Assembly (NCBI RefSeq): GCF_026153515.1
Contig: NZ_CP110644.1
Coordinates: 718,501 to 782,500, forward strand
Direction: 5' to 3'
Origin: Pseudomonas sp. KU26590
GTDB taxonomy: Bacteria; Pseudomonadota; Gammaproteobacteria; Pseudomonadales; Pseudomonadaceae
DNA: 64,000 nt
Both the position numbers and the translations under genes were made by a program. The notes under the pieces are model-generated. The model was not told the origin of the DNA. It did not search any database and saw only the letters and a list, made by a program, of their open reading frames with translations. Below are positions 41,564 to 50,858 of the stretch, one piece after another; position 1 is the stretch's first letter, and the number at the start of each line of letters is the position of its first letter.

Positions 41564-42739
41564 ATGACCAAACGCACTGGTTTTGTGTTCAAGCGCACGA
41601 CCCTCGCGTCCACCGTCGCCGAAGGTTTGACCGGCGAAGGACTGCACGATTATTCATCAGGACTGTTCCTCGCGGCGCCCCGTCGCACTGGCAAGAGCAC
41701 CTTCCTGCGCGAGGATCTGGTTCCGCAGTGTCTCGTCCAGGGTTGGCTGCCGGTTTACGTTGACCTGTGGGCTGATCGGGAACAGGACCCCGCCGACCTG
41801 ATCAGCTCGGCGATCGCGGTTGCCCTTGTGCCGTACGAAAAAGGCATTCGTAAGCTCGCTAAATCAGCCGGGATAGACAAACTTAACTTCCTGCGCACGC
41901 TGTCGTGGGATTTCACCACGCCGCAATTGCCAGTGGGCTCGACGTTAACGCAGGCCTTGCAGCTGTTGCACAGCGCGTCGCAGAAGATGATCGTGCTGAT
42001 CATCGATGAAGCTCAGCACGCCTTGACCAGTGAAGCCGGGGTCAACGCAATGTTCGCGTTGAAGGCCGCACGGGACGAGCTCAATCAAGGTCATGAGCAA
42101 GGCAACGGCGCGTTGCGGCTGGTGTTGACGGGCTCGAACCGAGACAAGCTGGCCCATCTGGTATTGAACAAAAACCAACCGTTTTATGGCTCGAACATTA
42201 CGCCGTTTCCGCTATTAGGCAAAGACTTCACCAAAGCCTACACGGCCCACCTCAACAGCCATCTGGCCCTCACCAACCAGTTTTCCGCGGCCGATATTGA
42301 TTCCGCGTTCGAGCTGGTAGGGCGCCGCCCGGAAATGCTGCGTTCAATCATCGGCGATGTGGCGCTTGAGCTGGGAGACGCCGAGAATCTTGGCCAATTG
42401 CTGCATGACAGTGCCCGGTTGCTGCGGGCGGGCGTGTGGGAGGAGTTTGAGAGCGCCTACAACGCCCTGACCTTGCCACAGCGAGCAGTGCTGGAAGTGA
42501 TGGCTGACCGCGCACGCGACAACCAGCCGTTCGCACCCTTCGCCGATGCGACCTTACTTGCGGTGGGCAAGGCGTTGGAGGCGCTGAACAGCGAGCTGGT
42601 GCCTGGCACTCAGACCATTCAGGCGGCGATCGATGCGCTCCGTGACAAAGAGCTGGTGTGGAAATCCAGTCGCGGCGCATATGCCTTGGAGGACAAGGCA
42701 CTGGGCGAGTGGCTGTTGCAACGCAGAGAACCCAAGTAA
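41564..42739 (+). CDS. stand-alone P-loop ATPase (AAA/STAND type), function unknown
   Basis: 391 residues. Walker A is APRRTGKST (38-46), Walker B MIVLIIDEAQ (142-151) and a sensor-like LVLTGSNRDKL follows near 185-195. This is the layout of the ATPase families with a PRRTGKS P-loop. The C-terminal 120 residues look like a winged-helix region (LTLPQRAVLEVMADRA, AIDALRDKELVWKSSRGAYALEDKALGEWL). No nuclease, protease or TIR-like part is visible. It is inserted between cdhR and a DUF3010 gene with no obvious partner. The AT-rich palindrome in front suggests its own control. The role could be DNA repair, mobile-element or defence related; I cannot decide. Confidence 0.8.
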   Translation: MTKRTGFVFKRTTLASTVAEGLTGEGLHDYSSGLFLAAPRRTGKSTFLREDLVPQCLVQGWLPVYVDLWADREQDPADLISSAIAVALVPYEKGIRKLAKSAGIDKLNFLRTLSWDFTTPQLPVGSTLTQALQLLHSASQKMIVLIIDEAQHALTSEAGVNAMFALKAARDELNQGHEQGNGALRLVLTGSNRDKLAHLVLNKNQPFYGSNITPFPLLGKDFTKAYTAHLNSHLALTNQFSAADIDSAFELVGRRPEMLRSIIGDVALELGDAENLGQLLHDSARLLRAGVWEEFESAYNALTLPQRAVLEVMADRARDNQPFAPFADATLLAVGKALEALNSELVPGTQTIQAAIDALRDKELVWKSSRGAYALEDKALGEWLLQRREPK

Positions 42740-42748
42740 GCGTATTGC

Positions 42749-43168
42749 TTACTTGGCCTTCATCAACGCCGAACACGCCGCCTTGTAAGCCTCATGCTGA
42801 TACTTGTTCAGCGCAGGGGGCAGTTCAAAGCTGTGCTTCTTCATCTGAGCATTAATCGTCTGAGGCGACAGCAGGATGACTTCACAGTCTTCCAGCAGTT
42901 GAAAGATGGTCTCGATCTTGAACGTCGTCGGGCCGCCGGCGAACTCGCCTTTCTTGCTGCGTTTTTTGATCGCGATATGGCCGATGCCGTTGTCACGCAC
43001 GAACGCTTCGATCTGGCGGGCGAACGCTTTCACGTTGACGGCTTCATCGTCGTCTTCGAGTGCGATCTTCTTGATCGGCAACGGAACGTGTTCGAGCGCG
43101 CCGGACGCGCGAGTGGCGACAGCGAAGATGGCCTCGCTGCCTTTGATTTCTACGCCGCAGATGTTCAT
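42749..43168 (-). CDS. DUF3010 family protein
   Basis: 139 residues from MNICGVEIKG; AAGG lies 7 nt before this ATG, while an ATG two codons upstream is too close. The N-terminus ICGVEIKGSEAIFAV and IGHIAIKKRSKKGEFAGG suit an RNase H/actin-like fold, and DUF3010 is the family I recall. Biochemical role unknown. It is convergent with the ATPase gene, 9 bp between stop codons. Confidence 0.8.
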   Translation of the reverse strand: MNICGVEIKGSEAIFAVATRASGALEHVPLPIKKIALEDDDEAVNVKAFARQIEAFVRDNGIGHIAIKKRSKKGEFAGGPTTFKIETIFQLLEDCEVILLSPQTINAQMKKHSFELPPALNKYQHEAYKAACSALMKAK

Positions 43169-43215
43169 GTGCATACCTTGAGCTCGGGGAGGGCGTCAGG
43201 GTAGCGCATTCGGGA

Positions 43216-43620
43216 TCACTCAGACTGCGCGACGGTGTCCAGGTATTCCGATCGTTCGTCGCTGGCGCGGGTCAGGCAATCGTTCTGGTCGATGTTGAAT
43301 TCTTTGGTGCCGGGCTTGGCCGGGAACACTTCCACTGCACAGTCCGCGTCACGCAGTTTCTTCCAGGCTTCCTGGGCCGCCTTGAGTTTGGTGGCGAACT
43401 CCTCGGCCTGGGCCTTGTTCGCCCCGAACTGCGTCTGCACACGCTCAAGCACGTTCTGAACATTCTCTGTCAGCAACTTCTCCGCCGTGTCGCGGCTGTA
43501 CACCGAGCACTCAAGCGTCTGCTGATCTTCTTCAACGCCGTCACAAGGATTGACGGCCGGGTTGGCTGCAGCGTGGGCACCTGTCGCGAATAAAGCCAAA
43601 GCCAGAAACATGGTTTTCAT
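43216..43620 (-). CDS. DUF1311/LprI-like periplasmic protein
   Basis: 134 residues from MKTMFLALAL with a signal peptide (about 1-18, AHA/AAA). The mature part has four cysteines (NPCDGVEEDQQTLECS, LRDADCAVE, QNDCLTRASDERSEYL) and helical repeats typical of the lysozyme-inhibitor LprI / DUF1311 family. Starting at 43710 would add 30 residues with no signal sense. Function in lysozyme resistance is possible but inferred from the family name only. Confidence 0.78.
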   Translation of the reverse strand: MKTMFLALALFATGAHAAANPAVNPCDGVEEDQQTLECSVYSRDTAEKLLTENVQNVLERVQTQFGANKAQAEEFATKLKAAQEAWKKLRDADCAVEVFPAKPGTKEFNIDQNDCLTRASDERSEYLDTVAQSE

Positions 43621-43717
43621 TGGGACTTCCCGAGTCAGAGATGGATTGGATTCTCGCCCAAGCGCGAGGCAAAGAACAGTTATCAAATGCGGGGAGCAAA
43701 TGCCCATCACCCCCCTT

Positions 43718-43757
43718 TGTCGTTTCTTGACGCTTTCGGCAATTCCCCTGTCGTTTT
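43718..43757. promoter_or_regulatory. TGTCG-type repeats upstream of the dipeptidase-dgcAB cluster
   Basis: TGTCGTTT at 43718 and 43749, and TGACGCTTT at 43728, lie 90-130 bp before the dipeptidase start. The pair 43728/43749 is spaced 21 bp, like the repeats near cdhC-cdhR and gbcA-gbcB. A probable GbdR-type activator site, by comparison within the window only. Confidence 0.45.
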
Positions 43758-43847
43758 TGCACCCGGCTCCTCCGACCCTCAGGCATATGCTGACCCCAAA
43801 GCGCCGGCAGACCTTCCGGCCATTAAAGAACCCCAGGGGACCGCCTG

Positions 43848-44825
43848 ATGAGCCCAGCCGAGTTACACGCCGACAGCATCGTCATTGACGGGTTGATCAT
43901 TGCCAAATGGAACCGTGAACTGTTCGAAGACATGCGCAAAGGCGGCCTGACCATGGCCAACTGCACAGTCTCGGTGTGGGAAGGCTTTCAGCAGACCGTC
44001 AACAGCATTGCCTCCAGCCAGAAATTGATTCGTGAAAACAGCGATCTGGTCATCCAGGTGCGCAACACGGCCGACATCCGCAAGGCCAAGGCGTTGGGCA
44101 AGACCGGCATCCTCTTCGGCTTCCAGAATGCCCATGCTTACGAGGACCAGATCGGCTACGTCGAGATATTCAAGCAGCTGGGCGTGGGCATCGTGCAGAT
44201 GTGCTACAACACCCAGAATCTGGTGGGCACCGGCTGCTACGAGCGCGACGGCGGCCTGTCGGGTTTCGGGCGTGAGATCGTCGCGGAGATGAACCGCGTC
44301 GGCGTCATGTGCGACCTTTCCCATGTCGGCTCGAAGACCTCCGAGGAAGTCATCCTCGAATCGAAGAAGCCAGTGACCTACTCCCACTGCCTGCCTTCGG
44401 GCCTCAAAGAACACCCCCGCAACAAATCCGACGCGGAGCTTAAGTTCATCGCCGATCACGGCGGCTTTGTCGGCGTGACCATGTTCGCGCCGTTTCTGGC
44501 CAAGGGCATCGATTCGACCATCGACGATTACGCCGAAGCCATCGAGTACGTGATGAACATCGTCGGCGAAGACGCCATCGGCATCGGCACTGATTTCACT
44601 CAGGGTCACGGCCAGGAATTTTTCGAATACCTGACCCACGACAAAGGCTACGCCCGCCGCCTGACCAACTTCGGCAAGATCATCAACCCGCTGGGCATCC
44701 GAACCGTCGGCGAATTCCCGAACCTCACCGAAACCCTGCTTAAACGCGGCCACTCCGAGCGCGTGGTGCGCAAGATCATGGGCGAAAACTGGGTTCGCAT
44801 CCTGGGCGACGTCTGGGGCGAATAA
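43848..44825 (+). CDS. membrane-dipeptidase family zinc hydrolase of the glycine betaine cluster
   Basis: 325 residues of the peptidase M19 family. Visible landmarks are a metal-site region HADSIVIDGLI (H-x-D), the bridging glutamate area FGFQNAHAYEDQ, CDLSHVGSKT, TYSHCLP and IGIGTDFTQGHG. M19 enzymes cleave dipeptides or related amides. In Pseudomonas this gene is kept next to dgcAB, but its substrate in betaine metabolism is not established. CAGGGGA precedes the ATG. It heads the plus-strand cluster. Confidence 0.88.
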   Translation: MSPAELHADSIVIDGLIIAKWNRELFEDMRKGGLTMANCTVSVWEGFQQTVNSIASSQKLIRENSDLVIQVRNTADIRKAKALGKTGILFGFQNAHAYEDQIGYVEIFKQLGVGIVQMCYNTQNLVGTGCYERDGGLSGFGREIVAEMNRVGVMCDLSHVGSKTSEEVILESKKPVTYSHCLPSGLKEHPRNKSDAELKFIADHGGFVGVTMFAPFLAKGIDSTIDDYAEAIEYVMNIVGEDAIGIGTDFTQGHGQEFFEYLTHDKGYARRLTNFGKIINPLGIRTVGEFPNLTETLLKRGHSERVVRKIMGENWVRILGDVWGE

Positions 44826-44860
44826 GCCTGCGGCCCCACGCGCCGATCACTGAATTTTTT

Positions 44861-44880
44861 CCTCTCCCATCGCGGAGAGG
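44861..44880 (+). other. intercistronic hairpin before the DUF5943 gene
   Basis: CCTCTCC and GGAGAGG pair around a 6-nt loop, 34 bp before the next start codon; no T-run follows. Likely RNA processing or stability element. Confidence 0.5.
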
Positions 44881-44913
44881 GCATCCACACGAATTTTCCG
44901 GAGTTAAGTTTCC

Positions 44914-45444
44914 ATGGCCAAGATCGCCCCGCAATTGCCAATCGAAGTCGACAGCGAGACCGGTGTCTGGACCTCCGACGCCCTGCCGATGCTGTACGTG
45001 CCGCGCCATTTCTTCGTTAACAACCACATGGGCATCGAAGAAGTGCTGGGCGCCGACGCCTATGCCGAAATCCTCTACAAGGCCGGCTACAAATCGGCCT
45101 GGCACTGGTGCGAGAAAGAAGCCGAATGCCACGGCATCGAAGGCGTCGCCGTGTTCGAGCACTACATGAATCGTCTGTCCCAGCGCGGTTGGGGGCTGTT
45201 CAAGATTCAGGACATCGATCTGGAAAAAGGCACCGCCAGCGTCAAGCTCGAGCACTCGGCCTTCGTTTACGTCTACGGCAAAGTGGGGCGCAAGGTCGAT
45301 TACATGTTCACCGGCTGGTTTGCCGGCGCCATGGACCAGGTCCTCGAAGCCAGCGGAAGCAAAATCCGCACCGTGGCCGAGCAGGTTTACGGCGGATCCG
45401 AAGAAGGCCACGACGACGGCCTGTTTGTCGTCAAGCCGTTGTAA
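44914..45444 (+). CDS. DUF5943 domain protein of the dimethylglycine cluster
   Basis: 176 residues, soluble, no signal peptide. It resembles the small 4-vinyl-reductase-like (V4R) or DUF5943 proteins found upstream of dgcA; AWHWCEKEAECHG with paired His/Cys and EHYMNRLSQRGWGLFKI are notable. It lies 15 bp before dgcA with GbcAB/DgcAB partners nearby. Its role may be as a small-molecule binder or accessory factor; this is inferred from position. Confidence 0.8.
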   Translation: MAKIAPQLPIEVDSETGVWTSDALPMLYVPRHFFVNNHMGIEEVLGADAYAEILYKAGYKSAWHWCEKEAECHGIEGVAVFEHYMNRLSQRGWGLFKIQDIDLEKGTASVKLEHSAFVYVYGKVGRKVDYMFTGWFAGAMDQVLEASGSKIRTVAEQVYGGSEEGHDDGLFVVKPL

Positions 45445-45459
45445 GTCGAGGTTTCCGTC

Positions 45460-47520
45460 ATGGCTTTCGAAGCGATGTTTCAACCGATTCAGATCGGTAA
45501 ATTGACCATACGCAACCGCGTATTGAGTACTGCGCACGCCGAGGTCTACGCCACCGACGGCGGCATGACCACCGAACGTTACGTGAAGTACTACGAGGAG
45601 AAAGCCAAGGGCGGCATCGGTCTGGCCATTTGCGGCGGTTCGTCCAGCGTGGCGATCGACAGCCCGCAAGGCTGGTGGAAGTCCGTCAACCTGGCGACCG
45701 ACAAGATCATTCCGCACTTCCAGAACCTCGCTGACGCCATGCACAAGCACGGCGCCAAGATCATGATCCAGATTACTCACATGGGCCGTCGTTCGCGTTG
45801 GGACGGCGATCATTGGCCGACGCTGCTGTCGCCTTCGGGCATCCGCGAGCCGGTTCACCGCGCAACCTGCAAGACCATAGAGCCGGAAGAAATCTGGCGC
45901 GTGATCGGCAACTACGCCAGCGCGGCGGCGCGTGCCAAGGCCGGTGGCCTGGACGGCGTCGAGCTGTCGGCAGTTCACCAGCACATGATCGACCAGTTCT
46001 GGAGTCCGCGGGTCAACAAGCGCACCGATGAATGGGGCGGCAGCTTCGAGAACCGCATGCGTTTCGGCCTGGAAGTGATCAAGGCCGTGCGCAAAGAAGT
46101 CGGCCCTGATTTCTGCGTCGGCCTGCGTATCTGTGGCGACGAATTTCACCCGGACGGCCTCAGTCACGAGGACATGAAGGAGATCGCCAAGTACTACGAC
46201 CAGACCGGCATGATCGATTTTCTCGGTGTGGTCGGATCAGGATGCGATACCCACAACACCCTTGCCAACGTCATCCCGAACATGAGTTATCCACCGGAGC
46301 CATTTTTGCACCTGGCGGCCGGCATCAAGGAAGTGGTCAAGGCGCCGGTGCTGCACGCGCAGAACATCAAGGACCCGAATCAGGCGACCCGCATTCTCGA
46401 AGGCGGCTACGTCGACATGGTCGGCATGACCCGCGCGCACATCGCCGATCCGCACCTGATCGCCAAGATCAAAATGGGCCAGATCGACCAGATTCGGCAG
46501 TGCGTGGGTGCCAACTACTGCATCGACCGTCAGTACCAGGGCCTGGACGTGCTGTGCATCCAGAACGCCGCCACATCCCGGGAATACATGGGCGTGCCGC
46601 ACATCATCGAAAAAACCACCGGCGTGAAGCGCAAGGTGGTGATCATCGGGGCCGGGCCTGCGGGGATGGAAGCGGCGCGCGTTTCGGCCGAGCGGGGCCA
46701 CGACGTGACCTTGTTCGAGAAGAAAGACGCCATCGGTGGACAGATCACAACCGCTTCGAAAGCACCGCAGCGCGATCAGATCGCCGGCATCACGCGTTGG
46801 TTTCAGCTTGAGCTGGCGCGCTTGAAAGTGGATCTGCGTCTGGGCACGGCGGCAGACATCGCGACCATCATGGACCTGCGTCCAGACGTGGTGGTGCTGG
46901 CGGTGGGCGGTCATCCGTTCATTGAGCAGAACGAGCATTGGGGGGCCGCCGAAGGCTTGGTTGTCAGCAGCTGGGACATCCTTGACGGCAAAGTCGCGCC
47001 GGGCAAGAACGTGCTGGTCTACGACACCATTTGCGAGTTCACGGGCATGTCCACGGCTGACTTTCTCGCCGACAAAGGCTGCCAGGTCGAGATCGTTACT
47101 GACGACATCAAACCCGGCGTTGCCATCGGGGGTACGTCGTTCCCGACCTACTACCGCAGCATGTACCCCAAGGAAGTGATCATGACCGGCGACATGATGC
47201 TGGAAAAGGTCTACCGCGAGGGCGACAAGCTGGTCGCGGTGCTGGAGAACGAATACACCGGCGCCAAAGAGGAGCGGGTGGTCGACCAAGTCGTGATCGA
47301 GAACGGCGTGCGTCCTGACGAGGAGCTCTATTACGGGATGAAGGAAGGTTCGCGCAACAAGGGCCAGATCGACATCGACGCCCTGTTCGCGATTCAGCCG
47401 CAGCCGTCGTTGAGTCAGCCGGGTGACGGGTATCTGCTGTTCCGCATCGGTGACTGCGTGGCACAGCGCAATACCCATGCGGCGATCTATGACGCGTTGC
47501 GGCTCTGCAAGGACTTTTAA
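45460..47520 (+). CDS. dgcA: dimethylglycine demethylase subunit DgcA
   Basis: 686 residues with the trimethylamine-dehydrogenase architecture. An N-terminal Old-Yellow-Enzyme FMN barrel covers about 1-350 (FQPIQIGKLTIRNRV, ITHMGRRSRWD, GVELSAVHQHMIDQF). An iron-sulfur loop around CVGANYCIDRQYQGLDVLC is next. A C-terminal FAD/NAD domain begins KVVIIGAGPAGMEAARVSAERG. With DgcB it demethylates dimethylglycine to sarcosine. A REP doublet separates it from dgcB. Confidence 0.93.
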   Translation: MAFEAMFQPIQIGKLTIRNRVLSTAHAEVYATDGGMTTERYVKYYEEKAKGGIGLAICGGSSSVAIDSPQGWWKSVNLATDKIIPHFQNLADAMHKHGAKIMIQITHMGRRSRWDGDHWPTLLSPSGIREPVHRATCKTIEPEEIWRVIGNYASAAARAKAGGLDGVELSAVHQHMIDQFWSPRVNKRTDEWGGSFENRMRFGLEVIKAVRKEVGPDFCVGLRICGDEFHPDGLSHEDMKEIAKYYDQTGMIDFLGVVGSGCDTHNTLANVIPNMSYPPEPFLHLAAGIKEVVKAPVLHAQNIKDPNQATRILEGGYVDMVGMTRAHIADPHLIAKIKMGQIDQIRQCVGANYCIDRQYQGLDVLCIQNAATSREYMGVPHIIEKTTGVKRKVVIIGAGPAGMEAARVSAERGHDVTLFEKKDAIGGQITTASKAPQRDQIAGITRWFQLELARLKVDLRLGTAADIATIMDLRPDVVVLAVGGHPFIEQNEHWGAAEGLVVSSWDILDGKVAPGKNVLVYDTICEFTGMSTADFLADKGCQVEIVTDDIKPGVAIGGTSFPTYYRSMYPKEVIMTGDMMLEKVYREGDKLVAVLENEYTGAKEERVVDQVVIENGVRPDEELYYGMKEGSRNKGQIDIDALFAIQPQPSLSQPGDGYLLFRIGDCVAQRNTHAAIYDALRLCKDF

Positions 47521-47550
47521 CAGTGCGCCCCGCAGAAGACGGCGAGCTTC

Positions 47551-47638
47551 TGTAGGAGCCGGCTTGCTGGCGAAGAACGATGACGCGGAACTTAAGAGAC
47601 ACCGCATCGCCCGGTTCGCCAGCAAGCCGGCTCCTACA
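47551..47638. repeat. REP doublet, 'gtaggagccggcttgctggcgaa' type
   Basis: Inverted pair TGTAGGAGCCGGCTTGCTGG and its complement between dgcA and dgcB; same subtype as 5576-5664. Confidence 0.92.
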
Positions 47639-47676
47639 AGGCCCTTGTGACACCCGAGGTTTTTTGGGAGCTCCAC

Positions 47677-49638
47677 ATGCTAAACACCCTTCTTCCCATC
47701 CTGCTCTTCGCTGCCTTGGGCCTTGCGGTCCTTGGCGCGCTGCGGCGGGTGAGCCTGTGGCGCAACGGGCGTGCGTCCAGGGTCGATCTGCTCGGCGGCC
47801 TGCTGGCGATGCCCAAGCGCTACATGGTCGATCTGCACCACGTCGTCGCGCGGGACAAATACATCGCCAACACCCACGTCGCCACGGCGGGCGGCGCGGT
47901 TGCGTCGATCATCCTTGCGATTCTGGTGCACGGTTTTGGCCTGCATAACCGGGTCCTTGGCTACGCGCTGCTGCTGATGTCGGCCGTGATGTTTGTTGGC
48001 GCGATCTTCATGTACCTGCGTCGTGGTCAGCCGCCGAGTCGGCTGTCAAAAGGCCCGTGGATGCGCCTGCCAAAAAGCCTGCTGGCGTTTTCGGGCTCGT
48101 TCTTTATCGTCACGTTGCCGGTTGCGGGCATTTTGCCTGCGAACTTTGGCGGCTGGCTGCTGGCGATCATTCTTGGCATCGGCGTGCTCTGGGGCGTCTG
48201 CGAGTTGTTCCTCGGCATGACTTGGGGCGGGCCGATGAAGCACGCGTTCGCCGGCGCGCTGCACCTGGCATGGCACCGTCGCCCGGAGCGCTTCGGCGGG
48301 GGCCGTTCGACAGGGCTGAAACCCCTCGATCTGGCAGACAAAACCGCACCGCTGGGCGTCGAAAAACCCAAGGATTTCACCTGGAACCAGCTACTCGGTT
48401 TCGATGCATGCGTGCAGTGCGGCAAGTGCGAAGCTGCCTGTCCTGCCTTCGCCGCCGGCCAACCGCTGAACCCGAAAAAGCTGATTCAAGACATGGTCGT
48501 CGGGCTGGCGGGCGGCACTGATGCAAACTTTGCGGGAAGTCCCTATCCGTCCCTTGACGGCCAAGGCAAGCCTGTCGGTGAGCATGGCGGCAATCCCCAT
48601 CAACCCATCGTCAATGGACTGGTCGACGCCGACACCCTGTGGTCGTGCACGACCTGCCGGGCTTGCGTGGAAGAGTGCCCGATGATGATCGAGCACGTGG
48701 ACGCGATCGTCGACATGCGTCGGCATCTGACCCTCGAAAAGGGCGCAACGCCCAACAAGGGCGCCGAGGTGCTGGAAAACCTGATTGCGACCGACAACCC
48801 AGGCGGCTTCGCCCCGGGTGGACGCATGAACTGGGCAGCAGACCTGAACCTTGAGGTCATGAGCAACAGGAAAACCGTGGACGTGCTGTTCTGGGTCGGC
48901 GATGGCGCGTTCGACATGCGCAATCAGCGCACCTTGCGCGCGTTCGTCAAGGTGCTGAAAGCCGCCAAGGTCGACTTCGCGGTGCTGGGTCTTGAAGAGC
49001 GTGACAGCGGTGATGTTGCGCGGCGTCTGGGCGATGAAGCGACGTTCCAGATGCTCGCCAGACGCAATATCCAGACGCTGGCGCAGTACGACTTCAAGCG
49101 CATCGTCACCTGCGACCCGCACAGCTTTCATGTGCTGAAAAACGAATACGGTGCGTTCGACGGCCACTACGTCGTACAGCACCACAGCACTTATCTGGCA
49201 GAGCTGATAGTCAACGGCGCGTTGAATCTGGGCCAGCACAAAGGTGCCAGCGTCACCTATCACGATCCCTGCTACCTCGGTCGTTACAACGGCGAATACC
49301 AGGCGCCGCGCGATGTGCTGCGTGCGCTGGGCATCGAGGTCAAGGAAATGGTGCGGTCCGGATTCCGCTCACGTTGCTGCGGCGGCGGTGGTGGCGCTCC
49401 GATCACCGACATTCCCGGCAGGCAACGGATTCCGGACATGCGCATGGATGACATCCGCGAGACCGGCGCCGAATTGGTGGCCGTGGGTTGTCCACAGTGC
49501 ACCGCGATGCTTGAAGGCGTGGTCGAGCCACGGCCGATGATCAAGGACATCGCCGAACTGGTGGCTGACGCGCTGCTTGAAGACACCGCGCCTGCAAAAC
49601 CGGCAGCGGCCCGACGTGAACCTGCGGAGGCCCATTGA
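47677..49638 (+). CDS. dgcB: dimethylglycine demethylase subunit DgcB (membrane iron-sulfur protein)
   Basis: 653 residues from MLNTLLPILL with GGGAG upstream. The N-terminal membrane part has about five helices (residues 1-180). Two [4Fe-4S] clusters follow: C245-x2-C248-x2-C251-x3-C255 and C324-x2-C327-x2-C330-x3-C334. The C-terminal half holds CCG heterodisulfide-reductase-like domains (HDPCYLGRYNGEYQ, RSRCCGGGGGAP). It passes electrons from dimethylglycine oxidation to the membrane chain. Its stop codon overlaps the next gene's start by one base. Confidence 0.93.
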   Translation: MLNTLLPILLFAALGLAVLGALRRVSLWRNGRASRVDLLGGLLAMPKRYMVDLHHVVARDKYIANTHVATAGGAVASIILAILVHGFGLHNRVLGYALLLMSAVMFVGAIFMYLRRGQPPSRLSKGPWMRLPKSLLAFSGSFFIVTLPVAGILPANFGGWLLAIILGIGVLWGVCELFLGMTWGGPMKHAFAGALHLAWHRRPERFGGGRSTGLKPLDLADKTAPLGVEKPKDFTWNQLLGFDACVQCGKCEAACPAFAAGQPLNPKKLIQDMVVGLAGGTDANFAGSPYPSLDGQGKPVGEHGGNPHQPIVNGLVDADTLWSCTTCRACVEECPMMIEHVDAIVDMRRHLTLEKGATPNKGAEVLENLIATDNPGGFAPGGRMNWAADLNLEVMSNRKTVDVLFWVGDGAFDMRNQRTLRAFVKVLKAAKVDFAVLGLEERDSGDVARRLGDEATFQMLARRNIQTLAQYDFKRIVTCDPHSFHVLKNEYGAFDGHYVVQHHSTYLAELIVNGALNLGQHKGASVTYHDPCYLGRYNGEYQAPRDVLRALGIEVKEMVRSGFRSRCCGGGGGAPITDIPGRQRIPDMRMDDIRETGAELVAVGCPQCTAMLEGVVEPRPMIKDIAELVADALLEDTAPAKPAAARREPAEAH

Positions 49639-50858
49639 TGAGCGACATTATCCGCCGCGACCCGCGCGCTGAGTGGATCGCGCGAAACCGCCTGCATCCC
49701 TTGCACGCTTCCATGCAACCGGCCCAATCCAGCTGGATGGGCCCCAACGGTGTGCTGCGTAAAAACGTGCATGGCATCGGTTTTATCGGTCCCAACGGGG
49801 TTAAGCGCATTGATCGAAGCGGGGCGCAGCAAGGGGGCGCGGTCAAACGCTCCGCATCGGTGGACGTGCCATTGCCGTTGCATCGAATTGCAACGCCGGC
49901 CTTTTACATCGCTGTTGTGCCCGACATGGTCGGCGGCCGTCTGAGCAGCCATGACCGCGATCTGCTGGGCTTGGCCCACGGGCTGGCTGGCACCGAGGGC
50001 GCTGTCCTGGCGGTGATTTTTGGCGAGCACAAAGAGACCGCGTTCGATACCGCTGGCGTAGATCGTCTGTTGGTACTGGAAGGCAGCGCGTTCAGTGGCT
50101 ATTCGCCCGAGCAGCGTGTGCAGGGTCTGCGGGCTGTGGATAACCAGTTCGACCCGCATCACTGGCTACTGCCCGACAGCCGAAACGGTGGGGGCGAGTT
50201 GGGGCGCCGCTTTGCGGCCAGCCTGGGCGAGCGTCCGTCGACACGCGTCTGGCAAGTGGCTGGCGAACAGTGCATCGGTCGTGCAGGTGCTGGCGCGGAG
50301 GACCTGTTGCGTCCCGTATCACGCCTGATTCTTGCTCAAGCGGAATGCGCAGAGCCTGTCAGTGAAACGCGGCATGAAGCGCTGCCTATGGAGTTATCCA
50401 CAGCTGTCGCGCGTAGCTTGCCGCGCATCGAGGACCTCGGCGCCGTGGCGGTCGATCCTGCGCTTATCCCCATGTCCGAAGCTGAATTCATATTTTCAGG
50501 CGGCAACGGGGTCAAGGACTGGTCGCTGTTTCACCGCACTGCCGTCGCCCTTGGCGCTACAGAAGGCGCATCCCGTGTGGCCGTCGACGATGGCTTCATG
50601 ACCCGGGATCGCCAGGTCGGTGCGTCCGGAACCTGGGTCACTGCCCGGGTGTACGTGGCGGTCGGGATTTCCGGCGCGATCCAGCATCTACAGGGCATTG
50701 GCGCCTGCGACAAGGTGGTGGCGATCAACCTCGATCCGACCTGCGACATGATCAAACGGGCTGATTTGTCGGTGATCGGCGAGAGCGCTGCCATTCTCGA
50801 AGCGCTGGTTGAAGCGGTCGACACCTACCGGAATGGGGCGAAGCGCGATGCAGCCTGA
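49638..50858 (+). CDS. etfA: electron transfer flavoprotein alpha subunit of the dimethylglycine cluster
   Basis: 406 residues. The C-terminal FAD domain is clear: GASGTWVTARVYVAVGISG, AIQHLQGIGACDKVVAIN and ADLSVIG. The N-terminal 70 residues (RRDPRAEWIARNRLHPLHA, WMGPNGVLRKN) are an extension absent from housekeeping ETF-alpha. That marks this as the betaine-cluster paralogue (PA5400-like, from memory). It overlaps dgcB by one base (TGATG) with GCGGAGG ahead. It likely accepts electrons from DgcAB or sarcosine oxidation. Two exact TTATCCACA-type sites fall inside (50135, 50394). Confidence 0.88.
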   Translation: MSDIIRRDPRAEWIARNRLHPLHASMQPAQSSWMGPNGVLRKNVHGIGFIGPNGVKRIDRSGAQQGGAVKRSASVDVPLPLHRIATPAFYIAVVPDMVGGRLSSHDRDLLGLAHGLAGTEGAVLAVIFGEHKETAFDTAGVDRLLVLEGSAFSGYSPEQRVQGLRAVDNQFDPHHWLLPDSRNGGGELGRRFAASLGERPSTRVWQVAGEQCIGRAGAGAEDLLRPVSRLILAQAECAEPVSETRHEALPMELSTAVARSLPRIEDLGAVAVDPALIPMSEAEFIFSGGNGVKDWSLFHRTAVALGATEGASRVAVDDGFMTRDRQVGASGTWVTARVYVAVGISGAIQHLQGIGACDKVVAINLDPTCDMIKRADLSVIGESAAILEALVEAVDTYRNGAKRDAA

